Both the position numbers and the translations under genes were made by a program. The notes below the pieces were generated by a model. The model did no database searches, had not been told where the DNA came from, and was given only the letters and a program-made list of their open reading frames with translations. DNA of 64,000 bases from SG8-38 sp041576815 (GTDB taxonomy: Bacteria > Myxococcota_A > Polyangia > Polyangiales > Houyiibacteriaceae): assembly GCA_041576815.1 (NCBI GenBank), contig JBFGKE010000014.1:12594-76593 (forward strand). The letters run 5' to 3'. This document shows positions 42,566 through 50,450 of the stretch, one piece after another (within the stretch, counting starts at the first letter, position 1; each line of letters starts with the position of its first letter).

Positions 42566-44695
42566 TCAGAGCTCGAGCGTGCGCAGGCGGAGGGAGTTCG
42601 CGATGACGGAAACCGAGCTGAAGCTCATCGCGGCGGCTGCAACCATTGGACTGAGGAGAACGCCGAAAACCGGATAGGCGACGCCCGCCGCGATCGGCAC
42701 CCCCAGCGCGTTGTACACGAACGCGAAGAAGAGGTTTTGCTTGATGTTGGCCATGGTCGCCCGGCTGAGCTTTCGCGCGCGCACGATGCCTCGAAGGTCC
42801 CCTTTGACGAGCGTTGCCCCGGCGCTTTCGATCGCGACGTCGGTGCCGGTCCCCATCGCGATGCCCACGTCCGATTGCGCCAAAGCGGGAGCGTCGTTGA
42901 TGCCGTCGCCCGCCATGGCCACGACGCGCCCCTCTCGTTGGAGCCGTTTGACGGCCTCTGCCTTCGCGTCCGGCAGAACCTCCGCGATCACTTCGTCAAT
43001 CGAAAGCGTTGCAGCAACCGACTCCGCGGTCTGGCGATTGTCGCCGGTGAGCATGACCACGCGGAGCCCTTCTTGGTGAAGCAAGGCGATCGCGCTCCGG
43101 GCGCTGTCCTTGATCGGATCGGCCACGCCCAGAATCGCGGCAACCTCGCCATCCAGCACGGCGAACACGACCGTTTGACCCTCCCGGCGAAGCACATCCG
43201 CTCGTTCGGCGAGTGGGCCGGCTGACAATGCGAGCTCTTCGAGCAACTTGCGGCTGCCCACGGCGACGACGCGCCCGTCGATCCGCCCCACCACGCCTTT
43301 GCCCGTGATCGATTCGAATGAATCCACGCTCGAAATCGATGCGCCGCGCTCACGCGCTCCCGCGACGATGGCAGCGGCCAAGGGGTGCTCACTCGCGTGC
43401 TCGAGGCTGGCCACCGCCGCCATCAATGCGTTTTGGTCGACGCCCGTAGCAGTCTCGATTGCGACAAGCGCCGGCTTTCCGACGGTCAGCGTACCGGTCT
43501 TGTCGACCACGACTGTGTCTACCTTGCGCATGAGCTCTATGGCTTCGGCATTCCTGAAGAGGACGCCAGCACTGGCACCCTTGCCCATTGCAACCATGAT
43601 CGACATGGGAGTCGCGAGGCCCAAGGCGCACGGGCAAGCGATGATGAGGACAGCAACCGCGTTGATGATCGCGTAAGCCATACGCGGCGCGGGACCGAAG
43701 AGCCCCCACACGATGAAGGTGATCGCGGCGACCGCGATCACGATCGGGACGAAATAGCTGGACACGACGTCGGCTAGCTTTTGAATCGGCGCACGCGTCC
43801 GCTGCGCCTCCGCAACCATTGCGACGATGCGCGAAAGCAGGGTCTCGGCGCCCACCTTCTCAGCGCGCACGACCAGCATGCCAGTTCCGTTGATCGTGGC
43901 GCCAATCACGGCATCGCTCTCGCGCTTGTGAACAGGAATGGGCTCTCCCGTCACCATGGACTCGTCCACGGGGCTGGAGCCCTCGATCACGATGCCGTCG
44001 ACGGGAATTTTTTCGCCGGGACGCACTCGCAATCGGTCGCCCACGCGAACGTTCTCGAGTGCGACGTCCTCCTCGACTCCATCGTCTCGGATTCGGCTCG
44101 CCGTCTTGGCCGCCAAGCCGAGTAGCTTCTTGATCGCGGCACCCGTCTGGCTTCGCGCACGAAGCTCGAGAACCTGACCCAGCAGAATCAAGGTGACGAT
44201 TACGGCCGCCGCCTCGAAGTACACCGCGACCTGACCAGCGTGATCGCGAAAAGAAGCGGGAAAGATATGTGGAGCCAACGCTGCGACGACGCTGTACCCA
44301 TACGCGACACTGACGCCCAATCCGATCAACGTCCACATGTTCAGGCTTCTGTTCTTCAACGACTGAACGAAGCGAACGTAGAACGGCCATGCCGACCACA
44401 GGCAAACCGGCGTCGCGAAAGCGAGCTCGAGCAGGGTCCGTGTCCTGGAAGAAAACAATCGTGAGAACAGCTCGCCGGGAACGAGATGGCCCATGGCGAG
44501 CGCGAACACGGGGATCGTGAGAGCTACAGCCACCCACAGGCGGCGCGTCATCTCGATCAGCTCGGGGTTTTCATCGTCGTCGTCCGCGCGAGCATCACGC
44601 GGTTCGAGAGCCATGCCGCAAATCGGACAGCTTCCGGGCCTCGAGCGGACGATCTCGGGGTGCATCGGACAAGTCCACTCGGTGGGTCCGGCCAT
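42566..44695 (-). CDS. copA: copper-type P1B ATPase with N-terminal Cys/His metal-binding motif
   Basis: The product has 709 residues. The N-terminus has WTCPMHPEIV...CPICGMAL (Cys9, His12, Cys23, Cys26), the heavy-metal-binding YHS-like module rather than a CxxC HMA domain. Catalytic core: CPCALGLATP in the transport helix, DKTGTLTVGKP with the phosphorylated Asp, LTGDNRQTAESVA and GDGINDAPALAQSDVGIAMG. The CPC motif marks Cu or Ag export. No copper regulator or chaperone gene is adjacent. Confidence 0.93.
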   Translation of the reverse strand: MAGPTEWTCPMHPEIVRSRPGSCPICGMALEPRDARADDDDENPELIEMTRRLWVAVALTIPVFALAMGHLVPGELFSRLFSSRTRTLLELAFATPVCLWSAWPFYVRFVQSLKNRSLNMWTLIGLGVSVAYGYSVVAALAPHIFPASFRDHAGQVAVYFEAAAVIVTLILLGQVLELRARSQTGAAIKKLLGLAAKTASRIRDDGVEEDVALENVRVGDRLRVRPGEKIPVDGIVIEGSSPVDESMVTGEPIPVHKRESDAVIGATINGTGMLVVRAEKVGAETLLSRIVAMVAEAQRTRAPIQKLADVVSSYFVPIVIAVAAITFIVWGLFGPAPRMAYAIINAVAVLIIACPCALGLATPMSIMVAMGKGASAGVLFRNAEAIELMRKVDTVVVDKTGTLTVGKPALVAIETATGVDQNALMAAVASLEHASEHPLAAAIVAGARERGASISSVDSFESITGKGVVGRIDGRVVAVGSRKLLEELALSAGPLAERADVLRREGQTVVFAVLDGEVAAILGVADPIKDSARSAIALLHQEGLRVVMLTGDNRQTAESVAATLSIDEVIAEVLPDAKAEAVKRLQREGRVVAMAGDGINDAPALAQSDVGIAMGTGTDVAIESAGATLVKGDLRGIVRARKLSRATMANIKQNLFFAFVYNALGVPIAAGVAYPVFGVLLSPMVAAAAMSFSSVSVIANSLRLRTLEL

Positions 44696-44764
44696 GAAGG
44701 GAGAATACCGGCTGTCGGCAGGAAGCGCCCCCGACGCTTCGCTCGCCCTTGGCGAGCGGACGGG

Positions 44765-45127
44765 CTAGTGCAGGAGCAGGATGTAGAGCATGGCGCCGGC
44801 GGCGACTAGCAGGGCGCCGAGGGCGATCACGATCGGGCCGCGCATCGCCACGGGAAACATGCCGCGTTCGAGATTGCGCGCCACCCAGAGATAGCGGCTC
44901 ACCGCATAGATCAAGCAAAGCCCACCGAAGCTGATGAAGCCGATTCCGGCCGCCATCGCGACCGACGGCTCGCCGCCTGCGCCGAGCCGCTCGAGCAGCA
45001 CACCGAGCCCGACGAGACCGAGGGCCGTTCGCACCCACGCCAAGAACGTACGCTCGTTCGCTAGGTGGTCGCGCGCCGTGCTGTCGCGATTCTCGACGAT
45101 GTCCCCCACTGTGGGACGCCATAGCAC
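44765..45127 (-). CDS. DUF202 membrane protein
   Basis: The product has 120 residues. DHLANERTFLAWVRTALGLVGLGVLLERL is the DUF202 signature (NExTFLAWxRTxL), followed by two more membrane segments. Function is unknown. The ATG at 45127 lacks a clear ribosome binding site; a GTG at 45109 is an alternative. It lies 69 bp upstream of the copper ATPase on the same strand. Confidence 0.85.
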   Translation of the reverse strand: MLWRPTVGDIVENRDSTARDHLANERTFLAWVRTALGLVGLGVLLERLGAGGEPSVAMAAGIGFISFGGLCLIYAVSRYLWVARNLERGMFPVAMRGPIVIALGALLVAAGAMLYILLLH

Positions 45128-45184
45128 ATGCGATTCTGCCGTCTGACGGCAAGACTTGGTGCGTTAGGGTACGCCGGAAAGGTG

Positions 45185-45295
45185 ATGGTCCGCGTCCGCA
45201 AAGACGAAGCTTTGAGTAAAAACCTGGGTCCGATCGTCGAGCTATTCGACAAAGAAGCGTCAGACATGCTCGAGAAAGCCGCACCTTCGTATTGA
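45185..45295 (+). CDS. possible 36-residue ORF, unknown
   Basis: ATG 45185 directly follows GGAAAGG and opens a frame of 36 codons with a Lys/Glu-rich helix-like product (VRVRKDEALSKNLGPIVEL, then EASDMLEKAAPSY). It ends 62 bp before the TRAP binding protein. No homologue is recognised. It is too short to separate from chance on this evidence. Confidence 0.25.
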   Translation: MVRVRKDEALSKNLGPIVELFDKEASDMLEKAAPSY

Positions 45296-45357
45296 CGAGG
45301 GCGTGGTTCCTTGTGACTCTCGGCGGACTCTCGCGCGACGGGAAAGGGTTGATTCGA

Positions 45358-46359
45358 ATGAAGCGTCGTTTTGTACCAATTTTGCTACTTGCCGCAGCGG
45401 CTGTTGCGCTGCCCGGGACCACGAAGACCACCAAAGCCGAGCAGTCGTACACGCTGCGAATCGCTTCGCTTGCGCCGGCAGGCTCGTCGTGGATGAAGAT
45501 CCTCAACGCCTGGAACAAGACGCTTCAAGAAAAAACCGAGGGGCGGCTGAAGTTGCGATTTTATCCGGGCGGATCGCAGGGTGACGAGCGCGACTTCGTC
45601 CGCAAGATGCGGGTCGGGCAGCTCGATGGCGGCGTGGTGACGATGACCGGCATGAGCATGTTGGTCCCGGCGATGAACGTGCTCACGTTGCCGGGCTTCC
45701 TCGACACGTATGAAGAGCTCGATCGCGTGCGCGACCGGATGGCGCCTCAGTTCGAAGAGATGTTCACCAAAGAAGGCTTCAAGCTCGTTGGCTGGGGCGA
45801 CGCCGGCAAGACCCGGTTGTTTTCCGTGAACCCGATCAAGTCGCCCAACGAGATCAAGGCCATGCGGCCGTGGGTCTGGAAGGACGACCCAATCTTCGTC
45901 GAGTTCTATCAGGTGATTGGCGCAAACGCCGTACGGCTCGGCGTACCGGAGGTCTACCCGGCGCTTCAGACGCGCATGGTCGACGTCATCTCGTCGTCGG
46001 CGCTCACCGCGGTTGCGCTTCAGTGGTACACGCGCGTCAAGTACATGACTGCCCACAACTCGGCAATCATCGCTGGCGGAACGATGATGCGGAAAGACAA
46101 GTTCGACGAGCTACCGGCGGATCTCCAAAAAGTGTTCCAGACTACGGCGGACCGGGCGCACGAGCTGCTCAACAAGACCATCCGCAAAGACGATCAGAAG
46201 GCTTACAGCATCGTCACGAAGAAGGGCATCGAAGCGGTCGAAGCGGGCGACGCGGCCTCCGAATGGGCAGCCGCGCACAAAAAAGTCCGCGACAACCTCA
46301 CCGGCCGCATGTTCTCGAAGAGCCTAGTCCAAGCAGTCGCTCAAGCCGCCAAGCCATAA
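45358..46359 (+). CDS. TRAP transporter solute-binding protein, DctP family
   Basis: From ATG 45358 (GAAAGGG upstream) the product has 333 residues with a signal peptide (RRFVPILLLAAAAVALPG). Motifs: LRIASLAPAGSSWMKILNAW, EKTEGRLKLRFYPGG, and VSSSALTAVALQWYTRVKYM. The RLKLRFYPGG segment is typical. Instead of the usual single Arg, MRPWVWKDD contacts the ligand region. As with the copy at 30898-31905, no DctQ/DctM membrane genes accompany it. A palindrome follows its stop immediately. Confidence 0.85.
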   Translation: MKRRFVPILLLAAAAVALPGTTKTTKAEQSYTLRIASLAPAGSSWMKILNAWNKTLQEKTEGRLKLRFYPGGSQGDERDFVRKMRVGQLDGGVVTMTGMSMLVPAMNVLTLPGFLDTYEELDRVRDRMAPQFEEMFTKEGFKLVGWGDAGKTRLFSVNPIKSPNEIKAMRPWVWKDDPIFVEFYQVIGANAVRLGVPEVYPALQTRMVDVISSSALTAVALQWYTRVKYMTAHNSAIIAGGTMMRKDKFDELPADLQKVFQTTADRAHELLNKTIRKDDQKAYSIVTKKGIEAVEAGDAASEWAAAHKKVRDNLTGRMFSKSLVQAVAQAAKP

Positions 46360-46380
46360 AAAGGGGACAGTCCCCTTTTT
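46358..46380. repeat. AAAAAGGGGACAGTCCCCTTTTT palindrome between convergent genes
   Basis: A near-perfect palindrome with core at 46363-46375 sits between the TRAP protein stop (46357-46359) and the GMC oxidoreductase stop (46380-46382). A GC stem flanked by A and T runs on both strands has the form of a bidirectional rho-independent terminator. It belongs to the same family as the element at 4860-4914. Confidence 0.75.
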
Positions 46381-47999
46381 CAAGCTTTGAGCTGGGCTGC
46401 TAGCTGGCTCGAGAGCTTGTGGACGAGGCCGTAGATCGAGAGCTGCGGGTTGGCACCGATGCTCGTCGGGAAGAGGGAGCCATCCATCACGTAAAGGTGG
46501 TCGAGGTGGTGGAACTTGCCGTTGGAGTCGGTGACGCTTCGCTCCGGGTCGTCGCCCATCGGACAGCCGCCCATGACGTGCGCGCTGCCGACCTTGGATT
46601 TGTGCGCGACCACGTCGAGCTCCGCCAGCGCCGCCTTGGCTGACTTCCACGACGTGTAGTGACGGGCATCGACGTGTGCCGGGCGCGCCGATCTTGCCCC
46701 GGTGGCGAACTGCATCTCCAGCATGACACTCCACGCCCGCTTCACGCCTTCGAGCAGATACCGGTCGACCGGGTAGTCGATCACCGGCTGCCCCTGGTCG
46801 CCGAGCTCGACGGTGCCGCCTTGGCTGTCTTCGTGAAAACCGTCTCGCATCAGCGCGATCATGCACTGCGTGTGGTCGAGCTGGTCCATGCACTCGGCAA
46901 TCTCTTCGCCCGCAGCCGTGTAGAAGGCCGCAGCAAAAGCCGGCTGCAGCGGCGGCACCTCGAGCTTGAAGCAGATGGGCCCCGTATCGACACGCTGCCA
47001 CTGAAAGTGGTCGGAGTAGATCGACTGAGGTGCGCCGTAGAAAGGGTTGATCCCACCTTCGTAGATGCCCATCGTCAGCGTGGTCGGGTGCAGGAACGTT
47101 CGCTTGCCGATGCGGCCGTGCGGGTCGGGCACACTGGAGCGAAGCAAGAGCGCCGGCGAGTTCATCGCGCCCCCCGCAACGACGGTTCGGGCCGCCCGCA
47201 CCGTGATCTTCTGGCCGGTGGTGCCGCGCACGTTGGGCGTGAGCGCCTCGGCCTCGACGCCCTGGACGGCTTCGCCCTCCCCGAAGAGCCGCACGGCGCG
47301 CGCGTGGTGCACGAGCTTGGCTTTGTTGTCCAGCGCAGCCGGAATCGTCGTGGTGAGCATCGACTGCTTCGCGTCGACCGGGCAGCCGAGCCCACAGTAG
47401 CCGAGGTTCAAGCACCCTCGCACGTTGCGGTGGATCTTTTCCCAGGAATAGCCGAGCTTTTCGGCTGCGCGCTGTAGCATTGCGTTGTTTTCGTTTGGCG
47501 CCTGCGGCCATTCGTGGATGTTGAGCCGCTCTTCCATGTGCTCGAAGTGAGGGGCCATCTCCTCGACGGAGCAGCCGCTCACGCCCATGTTCTCCGCCCA
47601 AAACCTCAAGGTCTCGGGTGGGGTCCGGAAGCTGGTGGTCCAGTTGACCGTCGTCGAGCCACCGACCGACCGGCCCTGGAGGATCACCATGCCGCCGTCT
47701 TTCGTTCCGCGGCCGGTGCCTTCTTGGTAGAGGTCGCGATACGCGGCGCGCTCCTGCATGTCGAACAGGCTCGACGTCTTGAGGGGCCCGGCTTCGAGCA
47801 TGACCACGCGCAGCCCGGCGCTGCTCAGCGTCTCGGCCGCGGTACCTCCCCCAGCACCCGTCCCGATGATGACGACGTCGGCCTCGAGCTCGAGCGGCGC
47901 CTCGAGCTTGCTCGCATCGGTGATGTCCCAGCCGCGCTCCGCCGCCTTGTTGTAGGGGTCGGTGCTGTTGTTGAGCGTGATTTGCGAAAGATCGATCAC
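46380..47999 (-). CDS. GMC-family flavoprotein oxidoreductase
   Basis: From GTG 47999 (GGAGG upstream, overlapping the previous stop as GTGA) the product has 539 residues. GTGAGGGTAAETLSSAG (46-62) binds FAD. KDGGMVILQGRSVGGSTTVNW and the late HVMGGCPMGDDPERSVTD, then LFPTSIGANPQLSI, give the active-site His and Asn region. GMC enzymes oxidise alcohols, including sterol 3beta-OH in some. Cys-rich CLNLGYCGLGCP suggests an Fe-S or metal site as in the alcohol dehydrogenases that work with a small subunit. The substrate is unknown; the operon context is steroid-like. Confidence 0.9.
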   Translation of the reverse strand: MIDLSQITLNNSTDPYNKAAERGWDITDASKLEAPLELEADVVIIGTGAGGGTAAETLSSAGLRVVMLEAGPLKTSSLFDMQERAAYRDLYQEGTGRGTKDGGMVILQGRSVGGSTTVNWTTSFRTPPETLRFWAENMGVSGCSVEEMAPHFEHMEERLNIHEWPQAPNENNAMLQRAAEKLGYSWEKIHRNVRGCLNLGYCGLGCPVDAKQSMLTTTIPAALDNKAKLVHHARAVRLFGEGEAVQGVEAEALTPNVRGTTGQKITVRAARTVVAGGAMNSPALLLRSSVPDPHGRIGKRTFLHPTTLTMGIYEGGINPFYGAPQSIYSDHFQWQRVDTGPICFKLEVPPLQPAFAAAFYTAAGEEIAECMDQLDHTQCMIALMRDGFHEDSQGGTVELGDQGQPVIDYPVDRYLLEGVKRAWSVMLEMQFATGARSARPAHVDARHYTSWKSAKAALAELDVVAHKSKVGSAHVMGGCPMGDDPERSVTDSNGKFHHLDHLYVMDGSLFPTSIGANPQLSIYGLVHKLSSQLAAQLKA

Positions 48000-48562
48000 G
48001 GCGCCACCTCCTGCGCCTTCGCGGTAGCGGGCACCTCTCCGACGACTCTCTTCGGCGGCCCAGGGTATCCGGCGGTGGCGGCGTTCTCGGGTATCAGGTA
48101 CCAGGCGCTGATGATCAACCGGATGACAGCGGCGTAGACCGCGTTCAGAAGCCCGAGGCTGCTGTCTTTGAGGCGTGCAAGAGCCCCTTCTGCATCTTCC
48201 AACGAGGCTTTCGACCAGCTCGACCACTGCCCGACCAGCAGGCCGCGTGTCGGCGCGAAGCTCAACAGATCGAACGCCTGCTGGACCCCCGCGACCACCG
48301 GCTCCGATAGATCGTCCATCAGCGTGTCGAACGACTCGATCGTTTGGTCGAGGCCGGCGCTGTCCTCCGGCCTGATCTTGCCCTTCATCACGGCGGGCGT
48401 GAGCGCCCGCAGTAGATCGACGTCTTCAGGCCGAAGCCGTTTCATGCCGGAGGCGGGTCCGCTCGACGTGCATCCGGACAAGCTGGCACCGGTGCTAATC
48501 GTCGTCAGTGTCGCGGCGCCGACCATCGTCAGCTTCAAAAAGTCGCGGCGGTCGGTTTGCAT
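47996..48562 (-). CDS. Tat-exported gluconate-dehydrogenase-subunit-3-like protein
   Basis: From ATG 48562 the product has 188 residues. The Tat signal is TDRRDFLKLTMVGAATL and a lipobox-like LSGC follows at about residue 30, so it is exported folded and probably lipid-anchored. The rest is helical (LLRALTPAVMKGKIRPED, VVAGVQQAFDLLSF), typical of the small subunit 3 proteins that pair with GMC flavoproteins and carry no cofactor. The stop overlaps the GMC start, so both are cotranslated and the complex is likely periplasmic. Confidence 0.78.
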   Translation of the reverse strand: MQTDRRDFLKLTMVGAATLTTISTGASLSGCTSSGPASGMKRLRPEDVDLLRALTPAVMKGKIRPEDSAGLDQTIESFDTLMDDLSEPVVAGVQQAFDLLSFAPTRGLLVGQWSSWSKASLEDAEGALARLKDSSLGLLNAVYAAVIRLIISAWYLIPENAATAGYPGPPKRVVGEVPATAKAQEVAP

Positions 48563-48613
48563 CGAGGAAGGATCGCCGCAAACGGCGCTCACCGTCCAGG
48601 GAAAAACACAGTG

Positions 48614-49342
48614 CTAGCCATACGCGCTTCGCACGAAGTACTCGCTCATCGTCACGCTTGTGATTTTCCAGATGGGGAGGAAGTGCGCCACGCTCCGCAA
48701 CATGATGGCCATGTTCTTGACGAGCTCGAGTCGATTGCGCGCGCCGTAGAAGAGGAACGGGTTGGTGATGTGCTTTGCAGACGGCCAAGACTCTTCGACG
48801 ATGCCTTCGTAGGGCACGGCCCCGGGTGTCAAAACCTCTTCGACGACGTTGCGGACATACCGGCACCGCGGCTGCATCTTCTCGGACATCGGCCCCTGCC
48901 GGTTGAACCAATGACGCATCCATCTGGCTTTCGGGATTCGCCGCGGGCGCTCCAAAGGGGTGACGCTGACGACCCCCGGCGAACGTCGACCGTCGGGCCA
49001 GTCGCGCGTCCTGCCGTGCTCGTTGCCTCCGTAGTCGGTGTAGAGGTGCTCGCGAACGCGATAGCCGGCAATGTCGAGCCCGGCGTCGAGCAAGACCGTT
49101 TCGAGCCGACCGCGGACTTCGATGTCGTCGATCCAGGCGCTGACCTCGGCAACGAACGGATCGGTGAAGCGTGTCGTCGGCGCCGGCGATGGCACGGCTG
49201 CGTCCTCGTCGTCGACGCGGACGGTGAGATAGCGCGCGCCCGCGTCCAAGAGCGCAGGTGCGCAGTGGCTGAGTAGCCGCCGCCGGCGCTCGGGCGGCTC
49301 CATGGGCTCTCGAGGCCAAACCAGATAGATGAGCTTGATCAT
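48614..49342 (-). CDS. EthD-like double-domain protein
   Basis: The product has 242 residues. IKLIYLVWPREPMEPPERRRRLL and later WMRHWFNRQGPMSEKM contain the W-x-H-x(3)-GP type motif of EthD proteins, with two alpha/beta-barrel repeats. It overlaps the upstream 3beta-HSD-like gene by 4 bp (ATGA) and is 51 bp from the next gene, so it belongs to the operon. EthD-like proteins often accompany oxygenases or handle small hydrophobic molecules. Its role here is unknown. Confidence 0.65.
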   Translation of the reverse strand: MIKLIYLVWPREPMEPPERRRRLLSHCAPALLDAGARYLTVRVDDEDAAVPSPAPTTRFTDPFVAEVSAWIDDIEVRGRLETVLLDAGLDIAGYRVREHLYTDYGGNEHGRTRDWPDGRRSPGVVSVTPLERPRRIPKARWMRHWFNRQGPMSEKMQPRCRYVRNVVEEVLTPGAVPYEGIVEESWPSAKHITNPFLFYGARNRLELVKNMAIMLRSVAHFLPIWKITSVTMSEYFVRSAYG

Positions 49343-50403
49343 CGCGCGGCCTTGAAGCGATCGTGCGTCGCGCGGAAGTCCTGCATGAGCTGCGGGATGC
49401 CCTCGGCCGAGGAGGTGCGCGGCTCGTAGCCGAGGTGGGCGCGCGCCTTGTCGATCCGAAAAGACGCGTCTCTGGAAACCGAAAGCACGCCACGGCGAGT
49501 GAGCGTCGGGAACGGTCCACCCAAGTAGTGCAACAACTCGGAGAAGTGGGCGAACGCGTACGCGAGGCGATGCGGGATGCGGATTTTCGGCCAGGCATAG
49601 CCCAGTGCGTCGACGATGGGGCGATACCAGAGGACGGGATTGGTCGGCTCTCCGTCACTGACGAAGTACGCCTCGCCTCCGACGAGGCCGGGGTCCTCGC
49701 TCAGCATCTTTGCAACCAGCAGATGGGCGTCTACGACGGAATCCACGTGCACGTTGTCCGTCACCGACGTGCCGTTGCCGATCATCGCCTTGAACTGACC
49801 CGCGGCGAGATGCTCGAGGAAATCGTCGACGACCATCGCTCCCTCACCGGGACCCCAAACCCCGCCCGGACGGACCGCGGCGGTTCGAAGCCCGCCGGCA
49901 CGGTCCGCGGCGAGCACGCGTTGCTCCGCCAGTGCTTTGGTCTGCGAGTAGAGGTCGGGGAGACCACCGGGTCCAACGTAGGGCGCGGTCTCGTCGCCGC
50001 CGCGAATTGGAGCATCGACCGCCACCGTGATCGAGCTGGTGAAGACCAACTTCTTCACGCCCGCATCTTGGCAAGCCTCGATGACGCGCTCCGTACCGAG
50101 CACGTTGACGCCAAATACCTGCCTGCGAACCCTCGGCCGAGCGAGGGTGAGTGTGTTGATGATGGCGGCGGCATGGAAGACGGTGTTCGCTCCCTCGGTC
50201 GCAGCGCGGAGGTCGCTGATCCGTCGGATGTCGCCAACGATGCCGCGCACGCTGGCGTCGCCCTCGAAAGGCGCGAGATCGAAGGCTCTCACCTCGCACC
50301 CGAGGTCGGCGAGGCGGCGAACCAGGTGCTTGCCGACGTAGCCATTGCTGCCGGTCACCAGACACACGGGACCGACTTGATACGGATCGACGGGCAGCTC
50401 CAT
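49339..50403 (-). CDS. NAD-dependent 3beta-hydroxysteroid dehydrogenase/epimerase-like (SDR extended)
   Basis: From ATG 50403 the product has 354 residues. CLVTGSNGYVGKHLVRRLADLG binds NAD, VFHAAAIINTL is the cofactor-domain signature of 3beta-HSD family proteins, and the active Tyr/Lys lie in LYSQTKALAEQ. YYGP-like RPGGVWGPGEG and DNVHVDSVVDAHLL follow. Related enzymes include sterol-4alpha-carboxylate 3-dehydrogenase (ERG26/NSDHL) and bacterial SdmB-type reductases for sterol C-4 demethylation. It starts 47 bp from the divergent Kst4D-like gene. Confidence 0.82.
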   Translation of the reverse strand: MELPVDPYQVGPVCLVTGSNGYVGKHLVRRLADLGCEVRAFDLAPFEGDASVRGIVGDIRRISDLRAATEGANTVFHAAAIINTLTLARPRVRRQVFGVNVLGTERVIEACQDAGVKKLVFTSSITVAVDAPIRGGDETAPYVGPGGLPDLYSQTKALAEQRVLAADRAGGLRTAAVRPGGVWGPGEGAMVVDDFLEHLAAGQFKAMIGNGTSVTDNVHVDSVVDAHLLVAKMLSEDPGLVGGEAYFVSDGEPTNPVLWYRPIVDALGYAWPKIRIPHRLAYAFAHFSELLHYLGGPFPTLTRRGVLSVSRDASFRIDKARAHLGYEPRTSSAEGIPQLMQDFRATHDRFKAAR

Positions 50404-50450
50404 GGAACCGCTGCGGAACTTGAACCGCCGTGCTAGCTTGCGCAATCCAG